A DNA stretch of 64,000 bases, taken from contig OZ244839.1 in NCBI GenBank assembly GCA_965220825.1, forward strand, positions 2,294,001 to 2,358,000, read 5' to 3'. The position numbers and the translations under genes were made by a program. Of the stretch, positions 53,962 to 63,183 are shown in pieces. The DNA is from G965220825 sp965220825 (GTDB lineage Bacteria > Pseudomonadota > Alphaproteobacteria > UBA828). The notes below the pieces were generated by a model. That model saw only the letters and a program-made list of their open reading frames with translations. It ran no database searches and was not told where the DNA came from. The first letter of the stretch is position 1; every line of letters starts with the position of its first letter.

Positions 53962-54756
53962 ATGGGGCGAGAGGCGGTCGGGCGCTACGCAAGGCGTGGC
54001 ATGTTGGGTGTAATGGCGCTGGCGGCGCTCGCCCTCTGCCTCGCGGCCCGGCCGGCGGGAGCGGAGCGGATTTTCGTGCTCGCCGCGGCCAGCACCGCCG
54101 AGGCCGTTGAGGAGGTCATCGCCCGTTTCGACGCGGGCCCCGGCAACCGGATCGTCGGCTCCTACGCCGGAACGGCGGCGCTCGCGCGGCAGATCGAGAG
54201 CGGCGCGCCGGCGGACCTCTTCCTTGCGGCGAACACCGCCTGGATGGAGAGGCTGGAGAGGCTCGGGCTCGTCGAGCGGGAAGGGGACCGCGCATTGCTC
54301 GGCAACCGCCTGGTCTTCGTCTCCGCCGAACCCGGCATTGCCCCCTTCGACATCTCTCCCGCTCTGGATCTCGCGGCCCTGCTGGACGGCGGGCGCCTCG
54401 CCATGGGCGATCCACACCATGTGCCGGCGGGAATCTACGCCGCCCAGGCGCTGGAGGCGCTCGGGCTGTGGGCGGCGGTTGCGGGCATGATCGCGCCGGC
54501 GGCGGATGTGCGTGCGGCGCTTGCGCTGGTCGCGCGCGGCGAAGCGCCGCTCGGCATCGTCTACGCGACCGATGTTGCACGCGCACCGGGCCTCAGAGCG
54601 GTCGCGGCGATACCGGAAGATCTGCACGCGCCGATCCGCTACCCCCTCGCCCGCGTGCGCGGACGGGAATCGCCGCTCGCCGCGCGCTTTCTGGCGTTCC
54701 TGCGCGGACCCGAGGGGCGGGACGCGTTCGCCCGCGCGGGCTTCCTCGTGGAGTAG
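53962..54756 (+). CDS. modA: Molybdate ABC transporter substrate-binding protein
   Basis: 264 residues from the ATG at 53962, preceded by GGAAGGCGGT; upstream in-frame codons to 53794 lack support. A Sec signal (MLGVMALAALALCLAARPAG then AERIF) leads to the mature ModA fold: VLAAASTAEAVEEVIARFDA, YAGTAALARQIESGAPADLF and MGDPHHVPAGIYAAQALEAL. Ser/Thr and main-chain groups of the AAAST and GTAAL regions would bind the oxyanion. Followed by modB (4 bp) and modC (overlap), a complete importer. Confidence 0.93.
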   Translation: MGREAVGRYARRGMLGVMALAALALCLAARPAGAERIFVLAAASTAEAVEEVIARFDAGPGNRIVGSYAGTAALARQIESGAPADLFLAANTAWMERLERLGLVEREGDRALLGNRLVFVSAEPGIAPFDISPALDLAALLDGGRLAMGDPHHVPAGIYAAQALEALGLWAAVAGMIAPAADVRAALALVARGEAPLGIVYATDVARAPGLRAVAAIPEDLHAPIRYPLARVRGRESPLAARFLAFLRGPEGRDAFARAGFLVE

Positions 54757-54760
54757 GACC

Positions 54761-55456
54761 GTGGGACTCACCGCACTGGAGGCGGAGGCCGTTCTGCTCA
54801 GCCTGCGCGTGGCGGGCTGGGCGGTGCTGGCAAGCCTTCCCTTCGGCGTCGGCGTCGCCTGGCTGCTCGCGCGCCACCGCTTCCCCGGCCATGCGCTGCT
54901 GAACAGCCTGGTGCATCTGCCGCTGATTCTGCCCCCGGTGGTGGTGGGCTTCGCGCTGCTGCTGCTGCTGGGCAAGCGCGGCCCCATCGGCGCGTGGCTC
55001 CACGACTGGTTCGGAGTAACCCTCGCCTTCACCTGGCAGGGCGCGGCCATCGCGTCGGCCGTCGTCTCCTTTCCGCTCATGGTACGGGCGATCCGGCTTT
55101 CCATCGAGGCGGCGGACCGGCGGCTGGAGGCGGCGGCGCGTACGCTGGGCGCGCCGCCCGCCTGGGTCTTTTTGAGCGTCAGCCTGCCGCTCATCGCTCC
55201 CGGCGTGCTGACCGGCGCGATCCTCGCCTTCGCCCGATGTCTCGGCGAGTTCGGCGCGACGATCACCTTCGTCTCGAACATTCCAGGCGAGACGCGGACG
55301 CTGCCGCTTGCGCTCTACACCCTTACCCAGGCGCCGGGCGGGCTCGACGGCGCGTTCCGCCTGATGGCGATCGCCATCGCCGTGGCGCTGGCTGCGCTGC
55401 TCGGCTCGGAGCTTCTTGCCCGCGCGCTCCGGCGAAGGCTGGAAGGCCCATGCTGA
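54761..55456 (+). CDS. modB: Molybdate ABC transporter permease
   Basis: 231 residues from the GTG at 54761, four bases after the modA stop. Five to six hydrophobic helices; EAA loop LEAAARTLGAPPAWVFLSVS then LPLIAPGVL, and the typical AFARCLGEFGATITF block of ModB. Overlaps the start of modC by 7 bp. Confidence 0.94.
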   Translation: MGLTALEAEAVLLSLRVAGWAVLASLPFGVGVAWLLARHRFPGHALLNSLVHLPLILPPVVVGFALLLLLGKRGPIGAWLHDWFGVTLAFTWQGAAIASAVVSFPLMVRAIRLSIEAADRRLEAAARTLGAPPAWVFLSVSLPLIAPGVLTGAILAFARCLGEFGATITFVSNIPGETRTLPLALYTLTQAPGGLDGAFRLMAIAIAVALAALLGSELLARALRRRLEGPC

Positions 55457-56550
55457 GCGTGGATGTGCGCATCGCGCGCAGCACATTCACGCTGGATGCC
55501 GCCTTCGAGGCGCCTGCGGGCGGCATCGTCGCGCTGTTCGGCGCGTCCGGCGCGGGGAAGACCACGCTGGTGGACGCCATCGCGGGGCTTGCGCGGCCCG
55601 ACGACGGGCGGATCACGCTGCGCGGGCGCGTGCTCTTCGATTCGCAGGCCGGGATCGACCTGCGGCCCGAGCGCCGGCGGCTCGGCTATGTGTTTCAGGA
55701 CGCGCGGCTCTTCCCCCATATGAGCGTGCGGCGGAACCTGCTTTACGGGCTCCGCTTCGCCCCCAGGCGCCGCCGCTATGCGACGCTCGAGGGGATCGTC
55801 TCGCTCCTCGGCCTCGAGGCCCTGCTCGCGCGCCGCCCGGCCACGCTTTCAGGCGGAGAGCGCCAGCGCGTGGCGCTCGGGCGCGCACTCATGGCGCAGC
55901 CCGAGCTCCTGCTCATGGACGAGCCTCTCGCCGCTCTCGATGCGCCCCGGAAAGCGGAAATCCTCGACTATATCGAGCGGCTGCGGGACGAGGTCGGCGT
56001 CCCCATCGTCTATGTGAGCCATGCGCTCGACGAGGTGACGCGCCTCGCCGGCACCCTGGTGGTGCTGGAGGGCGGGCGCATCGTGGCGGCGGGGCCCGTC
56101 GGCGAGATCGCGGTGCGGCTCGATCTCGATCCGCTGTCCGGAATCGAGGATGCGGGCGCCGTGCTCGAAGCGCGGGTGGTCCATCACGACGAAGGCTACG
56201 GTCTGACGGCACTCGAAACGCGGGGAGGGCCGCTCCACGTGCCCCGTATCGGACTCGCGCCGGGGCGAAGCGTGCGCGTCCGCATCCGGGCGCGAGACGT
56301 GGCACTCGCGACCGCCGAGCCGGGGGAGACCAGCGTGCTCAACGTCTTTCGTGGCCGGGTCGCGGAGATCGGGCCGCGCCGCGGGGCGTCGGTGGACGTT
56401 GCGGTGGATGCAGGCGTGCGGATCGTGGCCCGCATCACCGCCCGCTCGGCCGACGCACTCGCGCTCGCTCCCGGCACGCCCGTACATGCCCTCGTGAAGA
56501 GCGTCGCGGTCGACACCGGCCACCGGCCGCCCGGCGACCCGCCCCCGTAA
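55450..56550 (+). CDS. modC: Molybdate ABC transporter ATP-binding protein
   Basis: 366 residues from the ATG at 55450 inside the end of modB. Walker A GASGAGKTT, Q-loop FQDARLFPHMSV, signature LSGGERQRVALGRAL, Walker B LLLMDEPLAALD, switch VSHALDEV, and a C-terminal Mop/TOBE domain (VLNVFRGRVAEIGPR then GASVDVAVDAG) that usually binds molybdate for trans-inhibition. Completes modABC. A GC-rich dyad (ACGGGCC 56563-56569 / GGCCCGT 56584-56590) just after the stop could end the transcript. Confidence 0.94.
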   Translation: MLSVDVRIARSTFTLDAAFEAPAGGIVALFGASGAGKTTLVDAIAGLARPDDGRITLRGRVLFDSQAGIDLRPERRRLGYVFQDARLFPHMSVRRNLLYGLRFAPRRRRYATLEGIVSLLGLEALLARRPATLSGGERQRVALGRALMAQPELLLMDEPLAALDAPRKAEILDYIERLRDEVGVPIVYVSHALDEVTRLAGTLVVLEGGRIVAAGPVGEIAVRLDLDPLSGIEDAGAVLEARVVHHDEGYGLTALETRGGPLHVPRIGLAPGRSVRVRIRARDVALATAEPGETSVLNVFRGRVAEIGPRRGASVDVAVDAGVRIVARITARSADALALAPGTPVHALVKSVAVDTGHRPPGDPPP

Positions 56551-56778
56551 CCGCGCGCGTCCACGGGCCCCACCGCCGCCGACGGCCCGTTGCGAGTCCC
56601 GAGACCCACGCACCGAGGCGGCGCCTTCCGAAGGCTGCGACCGTAACCCTCCTTGGCTTGGAGCCCCTCCAAATCCGGACAGATCACCTGTTACCGACAC
56701 CCGTTGCTCGCGGACTTGCGCGGCGGGCGGGAACCTGAAACCATCCTGGGCGACAAGAACGGAATCGAGGGGGCGACC

Positions 56779-57060
56779 ATGGGTTCCGCGACACCGACCC
56801 GGCTGATCGAGAACGACCGCGTGCGCGTGACCGAGTGGCACTTCCGGCCCGGAGAGGCGACCGGCTGGCACCGGCACGAGTTCGACTATGTGGTGGTGCC
56901 GGTCACCACCGGCAAGCTTCACCTGAAGGAGACGGACGGCGAGCGCACCATCGACATCGCCACGGGCTCCCCCTATTTCCGCGGCGAGGGCGTCGAGCAC
57001 GACGTGATCAACCCCAGCGACAAGGACGACGTGATCTTCATCGAGGTGGAGATCAAATAG
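56779..57060 (+). CDS. Single-domain cupin protein
   Basis: 93 residues from the ATG at 56779 (MGSATPTRLIENDRVRVTEW), preceded by GAGGGGGCGACC. Cupin motif 1 is FRPGEATGWHRHEFDYVVVP with two His, and motif 2 is PYFRGEGVEHDVINP. Metal-binding His/Glu are thus partly present. Small cupins like this are often isomerases, dioxygenase-like or ligand sensors; the sequence does not say which. The frame is open upstream to 56653 without similarity. It stands alone between modC and pstS; the 228 bp before it hold nothing recognisable. Confidence 0.86.
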   Translation: MGSATPTRLIENDRVRVTEWHFRPGEATGWHRHEFDYVVVPVTTGKLHLKETDGERTIDIATGSPYFRGEGVEHDVINPSDKDDVIFIEVEIK

Positions 57061-57220
57061 GCGCGGCAAGCGGCGCCGCGCGGGCGGCTTCATCAAGAAA
57101 CCTTAACAAATCCGTATCATTTCTGCCCGGGCACGGGCGATAGCATCGCTTCCGATCTCGGGCGACTGCGCGGTGTCGCGGTCGTGCTCGCCGAGACCAA
57201 TGGAACCCGGAGGAAGCGTC

Positions 57221-58270
57221 GTGACCAAAACACCCATCGCCCTTGCGGCGGCGGCTCTCCTGACGATGGCCATATCCGCCGCAATGACCGCACAGGCGGA
57301 TGCCCGAGACCGGATCCGGATCGTCGGCTCGTCGACGGTCTTTCCGTTCTCCACCGCCGTCGCAGAGGAGTTCGGCAAGACCACCGACTTCAAGACGCCG
57401 GTGGTCGAAAGCACGGGCTCCGGCGGCGGACTCAAGCTGTTCTGCGCCGGTATCGGCGTGAGCCACCCCGACATCACCAACGCCTCGCGCCGCATCAAGG
57501 CCTCCGAGGTCGAGCGCTGCGGCACGAACGGCGTCACCGACATCGCCGAGGTGAAGATCGGCTTCGACGGCATCGTGCTGGCGAACTCCAAGGCCGTCGC
57601 GCCCTTCGAGATCACCCTGCAACAGCTCTTCCTGGCGCTCGCCAAGGACGTGCCCCAGGAGGGAGGCGGGACGATCCCGAATCCCTACGGGACATGGCGC
57701 GATATCGACCCCTCCCTGCCGGACGCCGCCATCGAGGTGCTGGGCCCGCCGCCCACATCCGGCACGCGGGATGCCTTTGTCGAACTCGCCATGGAAGGCG
57801 GCTGCAAGACCTTCGCCGACATCAAGGCGCTGAAGGAGAGCGACAAGGCCCGGTACAAGGCGGTCTGCCACTCGATCCGCGAGGACGGGCGGTTTGTCGA
57901 AGCGGGCGAGAACGACAATCTCATCGTCCAGAAGCTCGAGGCCAACGGCAACGCGCTCGGCATCTTCGGCTACAGCTTCCTCGACCAGAACCGCGACAAG
58001 GTGCAGGGAAGCATCATCAACGGCGTTGTGCCCACCTTCGACAGCATTGCCGACGGCAGCTATCCGGTCTCCCGCTCCATGTATTTCTACGTGAAGAAGG
58101 CGCATGTGGGCGTGATCCCGGGAATTGCCGAATTTGTCTCGGCTTTTACCGACGAGGACGCCTGGGGCGCCTGGGGCTATCTCACCGACAAGGGCCTGAT
58201 CCCGCTCCCGGACGGCGAGCGCGAGGCGATGCGCGAGCAGGCGACGAGCATGGCCCAGCTCCAGATGTAA
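57221..58270 (+). CDS. pstS: PstS-family phosphate-binding protein (orphan)
   Basis: 349 residues. The GTG at 57221 has a strong CCGGAGGAAG six bases upstream; an ATG at 57200 has none. Sec signal (IALAAAALLTMAISAAMTAQ then ADA). Phosphate-binding blocks: RIVGSSTVFPFS, ESTGSGGGLKLFCAGIGVSH then PDITNASRRIK, and PPPTSGTRDAFVELAME. No pstC, pstA, pstB or phoU follows; the next gene is on the other strand. It may supply a Pst channel encoded elsewhere or act as a high-affinity scavenger. A perfect hairpin follows the stop. Confidence 0.91.
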   Translation: MTKTPIALAAAALLTMAISAAMTAQADARDRIRIVGSSTVFPFSTAVAEEFGKTTDFKTPVVESTGSGGGLKLFCAGIGVSHPDITNASRRIKASEVERCGTNGVTDIAEVKIGFDGIVLANSKAVAPFEITLQQLFLALAKDVPQEGGGTIPNPYGTWRDIDPSLPDAAIEVLGPPPTSGTRDAFVELAMEGGCKTFADIKALKESDKARYKAVCHSIREDGRFVEAGENDNLIVQKLEANGNALGIFGYSFLDQNRDKVQGSIINGVVPTFDSIADGSYPVSRSMYFYVKKAHVGVIPGIAEFVSAFTDEDAWGAWGYLTDKGLIPLPDGEREAMREQATSMAQLQM

Positions 58271-58294
58271 CGGAACGGCCCGCCATGGGACGAA

Positions 58295-58319
58295 GGGCGG
58301 CGCCTCGACGGCGCCGCCC
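58295..58319 (+). terminator. Candidate terminator hairpin after pstS
   Basis: GGGCGGCGCC (58295-58304), a 5-nt loop TCGAC and GGCGCCGCCC (58310-58319), a perfect 10-bp stem 25 bp after the pstS stop. There is no U-tract, as often in GC-rich alphaproteobacteria. Confidence 0.55.
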
Positions 58320-58411
58320 GCCTCCTCCGCCTCCGACGGGCGGAGCTGCCGGCCGAAGCCCTTACCCCGGATCGACGAACCCGCGGACCCGGAGCCCGCA
58401 CAACGGGTGGC

Positions 58412-58837
58412 TCAGCTCGGCGAGGCGCCGACGATGCGGCCCAAAAGCGGGCTCTGATGCCAGCACACCTGCAGCCAGACGCCCTCCTTGTGGTACCAGG
58501 TCTGGGTGAAGCCCATGAAGCGCTGACGGAAGCCCGCGTCCCGCGGCTTGCCCCGGAAGGTGGAGAAGCCGCTCACATGGCCCGTCGTCCCCCAGACCCT
58601 GAAGTTGGTCTCTCGCGGTATCCACTTGAAGTGCTCCCACAGGCCGTCACCGCCGGCGTGGAAATTGATATGGTCGATGAACTCCTCCTTGGTCATGCGC
58701 CAGGGATAGTCCTCGTCCAGAATCTCGGCGCCCTCGTCGAACGCGCTCCAGAAGGCGTCCAGATCGCCTTCGTTGAGCCCGCGCATCCAGTCGTTGAAGG
58801 CGGCCTCGAGACCGCCGGGGGTGGCATCCTGTTTCAT
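58412..58837 (-). CDS. NTF2/SnoaL-like small protein
   Basis: 141 residues from the ATG at 58837, preceded by AAGAGGAGAGAGCG. The pattern LEAAFNDWMRGLNEGDLDAF then WSAFDEGAEILDEDYPWRMT is typical of SnoaL/NTF2-like cone folds (DUF4440-type), and it ends with TQTWYHKEGVWLQVCWHQSP. Such proteins are small-molecule isomerases, hydrolases or binding proteins. It is 47 bp downstream of the hydantoinase-B gene on the same strand, so it probably belongs to that operon. Confidence 0.85.
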   Translation of the reverse strand: MKQDATPGGLEAAFNDWMRGLNEGDLDAFWSAFDEGAEILDEDYPWRMTKEEFIDHINFHAGGDGLWEHFKWIPRETNFRVWGTTGHVSGFSTFRGKPRDAGFRQRFMGFTQTWYHKEGVWLQVCWHQSPLLGRIVGASPS

Positions 58838-58884
58838 CGCTCTCTCCTCTTGAAATGTCGTCTCGCTGCGCCGTGTCGGTGGTG

Positions 58885-60660
58885 TCAGGCAGCCCGGGCG
58901 CGGAGCGCTGCGCGGCGGGCTTCGGTTGCGGCGGCGTCGACTTCGAGAGCCTCCGTCAACACCACGCCATAGGCCTCGAATGCGTGCTCCCGCGTACAGA
59001 AATCGTCCAATACGTCCTCGCGCACCTGCGCCGCCGGACGGTCCAGCGGATCGCCGTAGCCTCCGCCGCAGGGGCCCAGGAAGCCGATGCAATCGCCGGC
59101 CCGGTTGCGGAGCCCGTGGATCTTGGCCGGCAGGTCCTCCACATCGTCCGGGTTCGCGATGTTGTATTTGACGAGCCGCCCGCCCTGCCCGCGCGTGCCG
59201 CCCCGGAAGCCCCAGGGCGGGTCGTCGTGGCGGTCCGCCTCATGGGTAAGGAAACCCGGCGTCAGGTAGCGCTGCACCTTGATCACCCCGATGCCGCCCC
59301 GATGGCGGCCGGCACCGGGCATTACGTCGTCCCTGAGCTCGTAGCGGTCGCAGAGCAGCGGCAGGTGCATGCCTAGATCCTCGATGGGATTGTTGCGGGT
59401 GTTCCGCATCAGCTCCTCGATGGTGTCGGGGCCGTCGGAGGCCGGACGTCCGCCGCAGGCGCCTTCGTTCACCTCGATGAAGACCCAATAGTCGCCGTCG
59501 GGCCTGACGCCGGAATAGGCGATGGCCGAGACGTCCGCCGAGGAGCCGGCGGTGACCTTTTCCGGGATCGCCGGGGCGAGCGCCTTGGCGATGCAATCCA
59601 CCACCCGTTGAATCTGGTTGAAGCGCGCCTCCGCCGACGCCGGATATTCCGGGTTGAAGATGGTGCCTTTGGGAGCGATCACCTCGATGGGGCGGAAGGA
59701 GCCCTCGTTTTGCGGCACATGCTCCCGGGTGGTCGCGCTGTCCAGCAGCAGGGCGCGGAAGGCGAAGTAGCACGCCACCTTGGTGGAACCTTCGAAGGGC
59801 ACGTTGAAGGCGGTCGGCACCTGGGGCGAGGAGCCGGTGAGGTCCACCTGCACGGAATCGCCCTGGATGCGGACCGCCACCTTGACGGGGAGCGGCACGC
59901 CCCTGGTGCGCCCGTCGTCGTCGAGGAAGCCCTCGGCCTTGTATTCGCCGTCCGGGATCGCCGCGATCTGGCGGCGCAGCATGCGCTCCGAATAATCCAT
60001 GAGCTGCTCGGTCGCGCGGAACACCGTCTCCTTGCCGTGCTGGTCGAGGAGTTCGCGGAAACGCCGGACTCCGAGCTCGGCGGAGGCCACCTGGGCCTCG
60101 ATGTCCCCCATCACCTGGCTCGGCACCCGCGTGTTGGTCTCGATGAACTGCCAGAGCGCCCGGTTGCGCTCGCCGCCCTCATAGAGCTTCACGCCCTTGA
60201 ACAGCATGCCCTCGGCGAAGACGTCCGGTACGTCGATGATCAGTCCGGGCGTCGCCGCGCCGATATCCACATGGTGCGCCGTGTTGGCGGAAAAGCCCAC
60301 CAGCTCGCCGTCATGGAAGACCGGCGCCACCACGGCGATGTCCGGCGAGTGGCTCGCGCCGTAATAGGGATGGTTGTGCAGCACGATATCGCCCGGCTGC
60401 CAGGGGTCGTGCAGGGTCGCGTCGATACCGCGGAGATAGGCCGGGATGGAGCCGATATGCATGGGCGTGGAATCGGATTCGCAGAGCGTGTTGAAGGCGC
60501 GGTCGAAGAGGCCCGCGCCGAGATCCTCCGATTCCCGGATGATCGACGAGTAGGACATGCGGTAGAGCACATGCCCCATCTCCTTGGCGATGGTATGCAA
60601 CGAGCCCCCGATCACCTGCAGGGTGACGGGATCGATCCTCTCGTCCGTATGGGCTGTCAT
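58885..60660 (-). CDS. Hydantoinase B/oxoprolinase-family protein (second pair)
   Basis: 591 residues, HyuB type: DPVTLQVIGGSLHTIAKEMG, YSSIIRESEDLGAGLFD, GDIVLHNHPYYGASHSPDIA, and FLGPCGGGYGDPLDRPA near the C terminus. The start overlaps the HyuA stop by 4 bp. It differs clearly from the HyuB at 30615 (for example NHPYYGASHSPD against NSPYHGCSHPAD), so the two pairs probably act on different substrates rather than being recent duplicates. Confidence 0.9.
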   Translation of the reverse strand: MTAHTDERIDPVTLQVIGGSLHTIAKEMGHVLYRMSYSSIIRESEDLGAGLFDRAFNTLCESDSTPMHIGSIPAYLRGIDATLHDPWQPGDIVLHNHPYYGASHSPDIAVVAPVFHDGELVGFSANTAHHVDIGAATPGLIIDVPDVFAEGMLFKGVKLYEGGERNRALWQFIETNTRVPSQVMGDIEAQVASAELGVRRFRELLDQHGKETVFRATEQLMDYSERMLRRQIAAIPDGEYKAEGFLDDDGRTRGVPLPVKVAVRIQGDSVQVDLTGSSPQVPTAFNVPFEGSTKVACYFAFRALLLDSATTREHVPQNEGSFRPIEVIAPKGTIFNPEYPASAEARFNQIQRVVDCIAKALAPAIPEKVTAGSSADVSAIAYSGVRPDGDYWVFIEVNEGACGGRPASDGPDTIEELMRNTRNNPIEDLGMHLPLLCDRYELRDDVMPGAGRHRGGIGVIKVQRYLTPGFLTHEADRHDDPPWGFRGGTRGQGGRLVKYNIANPDDVEDLPAKIHGLRNRAGDCIGFLGPCGGGYGDPLDRPAAQVREDVLDDFCTREHAFEAYGVVLTEALEVDAAATEARRAALRARAA

Positions 60661-62756
60661 GGCGTACCGGCCTCCCTGACGTGAAGGTTGCCCGACCGGG
60701 CGACCGCCGCCTCGCAGCCCGGCGGCACCAAGGTGGTGGAATCGGTCTGGATCACGATGGCCGGGCCGTCGATGAACTGGCCGGCGCGGAGTCTCCCGCG
60801 GTCGAAGCGGGGCGTCTCGCGCGCCTCTCCGTCGTCGAAGATCGTGGTGCGGCTGTAGAGCTCTGCATCGTCCGGATTGCGGCCCTCGCTCGCGGGCGTC
60901 TCGGGCCAGCGCAGTGTGTCCATGGCAACGGTGGCCACGACGCGGAGCGTGATGATCTCCACATCCTGGTCCTCGAAGGCGTGGCCGTAGTCCTGGCGGT
61001 GCTGGGCGTGGAAGCTTGCCAGCAGCGCGTCGCGGTTCTCCAGGGTGAGCGGTCCCTCAGGCATGCCGCCCCGCAGTTCGAAGCCCTGCCCCCGATAGCG
61101 GCACTCCGCGACCTTGGCGATGCGCCGCGCCGCCGCGGGCACGCCGTCCGCAGCGAGCGCGTCCCGGGCCTCGCGCACCAGCGCGTCCGTTTCCGCGTTT
61201 AGCATGTCGATCTCGTCCCGGGTCGCCTGGGTGAGCACGCAGAGCACCGAGCGCGTGAACTCGTAGCGCATGTCGGTGGCGAGGAGGCCGGTGGCGGCGT
61301 TGATGCCGGGTGCGGGCGGGACGATCACCTCGCGGGCGAAGACCGAGCGCGCGAGCGCCATGCCGTGCAGCGGGCCCGCGCCGCCGAAGGCCACCAGCGC
61401 GTAGTCCCGGGGATCGACGCCTTTGGCGACGGAGTTGGCGCGGATCGCGAGCGACATGTTGGAATCGATCACGCGTATCGCGCCGAGCGCCGCCTCCTCG
61501 ACGGACATGTTCAAGGGGCCGCAGAGCGTGTCCTCGATCGCCGCATGGGCCTTGGCCGGATCGATCTCGATGCCGACGCCCGCGAACTGCTCCACATCGA
61601 GCCGGCCCAGCACGACCTGTGCATCGGTCACCGTGGCGTGCACGCCGCCCCGCCCGTAGCAGGCGGGCCCCGGCGCCGCACCGGCCGAGCGCGGGCCCAC
61701 GCGGAAGGCGCCGCCCTCGTCGACATAGGCGATGGAGCCGCCGCCCGCGCCGATGGTGGCGAGATCGATCATGGGCGCGAGGATGGGATAGCCGCCCACC
61801 TGGGTGTCCCGCGGGTTCATGATGCGGACCTCGCCGTCGGGCACCACGCTGATGTCGGCGGAGGTACCGCCGATATCCACGGTGATCAGGTTGCGCGTCT
61901 CCGCCATGTCGCCGGCCCACTTGCCCCCGATCACCCCGCCGGCGGGCCCGGACATGAGGATCGTCACCGGGCGCGCCGCCGCGCCTGCGAGGGTGGTGAC
62001 GCCGCCATTGGACTGCATGACCCGGATCGGGGCGGAGACTCCGTTCTCGCGCAGCGCGGTGGCGAGGTTGTTCAGATAGAAGGAGGCGCGCGGCCCGATG
62101 AAGGCGTTCATGGCCGCGGTCGAGAAGCGTTCATATTCGCGGATCACGTCCACCACCTCGAACGAGCAGCTCGCATGCACGCCGGGCATGATGGACGTCA
62201 CGATCTCCTTCGCGCGGCGCTCATGCGCGTCGTTGAGGAAGGAAAAGAGAAAGCAGACGACGACCGCGTCGACGTCCCGCGCCTTCAGAAGCTCCGCGGC
62301 GGCGGCCACCTCCGCCTCGTCGAGCGGCGTCTCCACCCGCCCGTCCGGCGGCAGGATGCGCTCGGTAATGGGGAGCCGGTTGCGCCGCTTGACCAGCGGG
62401 CGGGATTGCCAGGGCACGTCGAACTGGACCGAGAAGTTGTGCGGCCGCTTGTGACGCGCCATGTGCAGAATGTCGCGGAAGCCCCGGGTCGTGAGCATGC
62501 CCACCTCGGCGCCGGAATATTCGATCACCGTATTGGTGGCGACCGTGGTGCCGTGCACGATCTGCGTGACCGCGCCCGGCGAGATGCCGGCCTCCTCGCA
62601 GATCTCCAGCACCCCGCGGATCACCGCGCGCGATTGATCGTCGGGCGTGCTCGGCACCTTGTGGACGAAGACCCGCCCCGCGCCGTCGGCTTCGTCCCCA
62701 GGCTCCAGAATGAGGTCCGTGAACGTCCCTCCGACATCGACGCCAATTCTCGCCAT
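60657..62756 (-). CDS. Hydantoinase A/oxoprolinase-family protein (second pair)
   Basis: 699 residues, MARIGVDVGGTFTDLILEPG at the start, IVHGTTVATNTVIEY (~65), VDIGGTSADISVVPDG (~293) and LVAFGGAGPLHGMALARSV as ATPase landmarks of HyuA. First gene of the operon HyuA, HyuB, NTF2-like. 69 bp upstream begins copy D of the dispersed element, so the promoter lies in a very short gap or within the element. Confidence 0.9.
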   Translation of the reverse strand: MARIGVDVGGTFTDLILEPGDEADGAGRVFVHKVPSTPDDQSRAVIRGVLEICEEAGISPGAVTQIVHGTTVATNTVIEYSGAEVGMLTTRGFRDILHMARHKRPHNFSVQFDVPWQSRPLVKRRNRLPITERILPPDGRVETPLDEAEVAAAAELLKARDVDAVVVCFLFSFLNDAHERRAKEIVTSIMPGVHASCSFEVVDVIREYERFSTAAMNAFIGPRASFYLNNLATALRENGVSAPIRVMQSNGGVTTLAGAAARPVTILMSGPAGGVIGGKWAGDMAETRNLITVDIGGTSADISVVPDGEVRIMNPRDTQVGGYPILAPMIDLATIGAGGGSIAYVDEGGAFRVGPRSAGAAPGPACYGRGGVHATVTDAQVVLGRLDVEQFAGVGIEIDPAKAHAAIEDTLCGPLNMSVEEAALGAIRVIDSNMSLAIRANSVAKGVDPRDYALVAFGGAGPLHGMALARSVFAREVIVPPAPGINAATGLLATDMRYEFTRSVLCVLTQATRDEIDMLNAETDALVREARDALAADGVPAAARRIAKVAECRYRGQGFELRGGMPEGPLTLENRDALLASFHAQHRQDYGHAFEDQDVEIITLRVVATVAMDTLRWPETPASEGRNPDDAELYSRTTIFDDGEARETPRFDRGRLRAGQFIDGPAIVIQTDSTTLVPPGCEAAVARSGNLHVREAGTP

Positions 62757-62825
62757 GGCCGCTCCCGCAGGAAAAGATTGCGCGCCGCGCCATCATATCG
62801 GCGGCGCCGGGCCAGGATAAGGGGC

Positions 62826-63160
62826 TGTCCTCGTTCAGGACGTTTGAGACGCTGGGTTTTTTTCGGCTGTCACGTTGGCAAGCTATTCGGCCGGGGTTTG
62901 TCCGCCAAGCGCCAGGTTGGGTCTGATGGTATTGAACGCGTCGGCGAAGGCGTCGCCCCAACGCGCTGCCCTTTTTTTCGGTGCGCGGGTCTCCAGGCTC
63001 GCATTTTTCTTCTCCTCGAAAACAAAAACATGCGGGCCTGGAGACCCGCGCACCAAACCAAAGATGATGGTTTTCTCGAGGTCGATGTGTCCACCAACCG
63101 CGCCGGAGACCCCCAACCTCGTTTCAAGAGCCGCGTCTCATACCTGTCTGAACTTGCGCA
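62826..63160 (-). mobile_element. Dispersed IS-derived hairpin element, copy D (longest)
   Basis: 335 bp, inverted relative to copy A, between the HyuA and dusA genes. Ends: TGTCCTCGTTCAGGACG at 62826 and, on the other strand, GCAAGTTCAGACAGGTATG from 63157. A 25-bp stem with one mismatch (62980-63004 / 63030-63054) surrounds the A/T-rich loop. Read on the - strand, about 62970-62835 encodes GDAFADAFNTIRPNLALGGQ, TPAE, stop, LANVTAEKNPASQTS, stop: the C terminus of an rve/DDE-type (IS3/IS481-like) transposase. This copy shows most clearly what the element derives from. Confidence 0.82.
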
Positions 63161-63183
63161 GGGTAGGCGGGCAGGCGGGCCGT

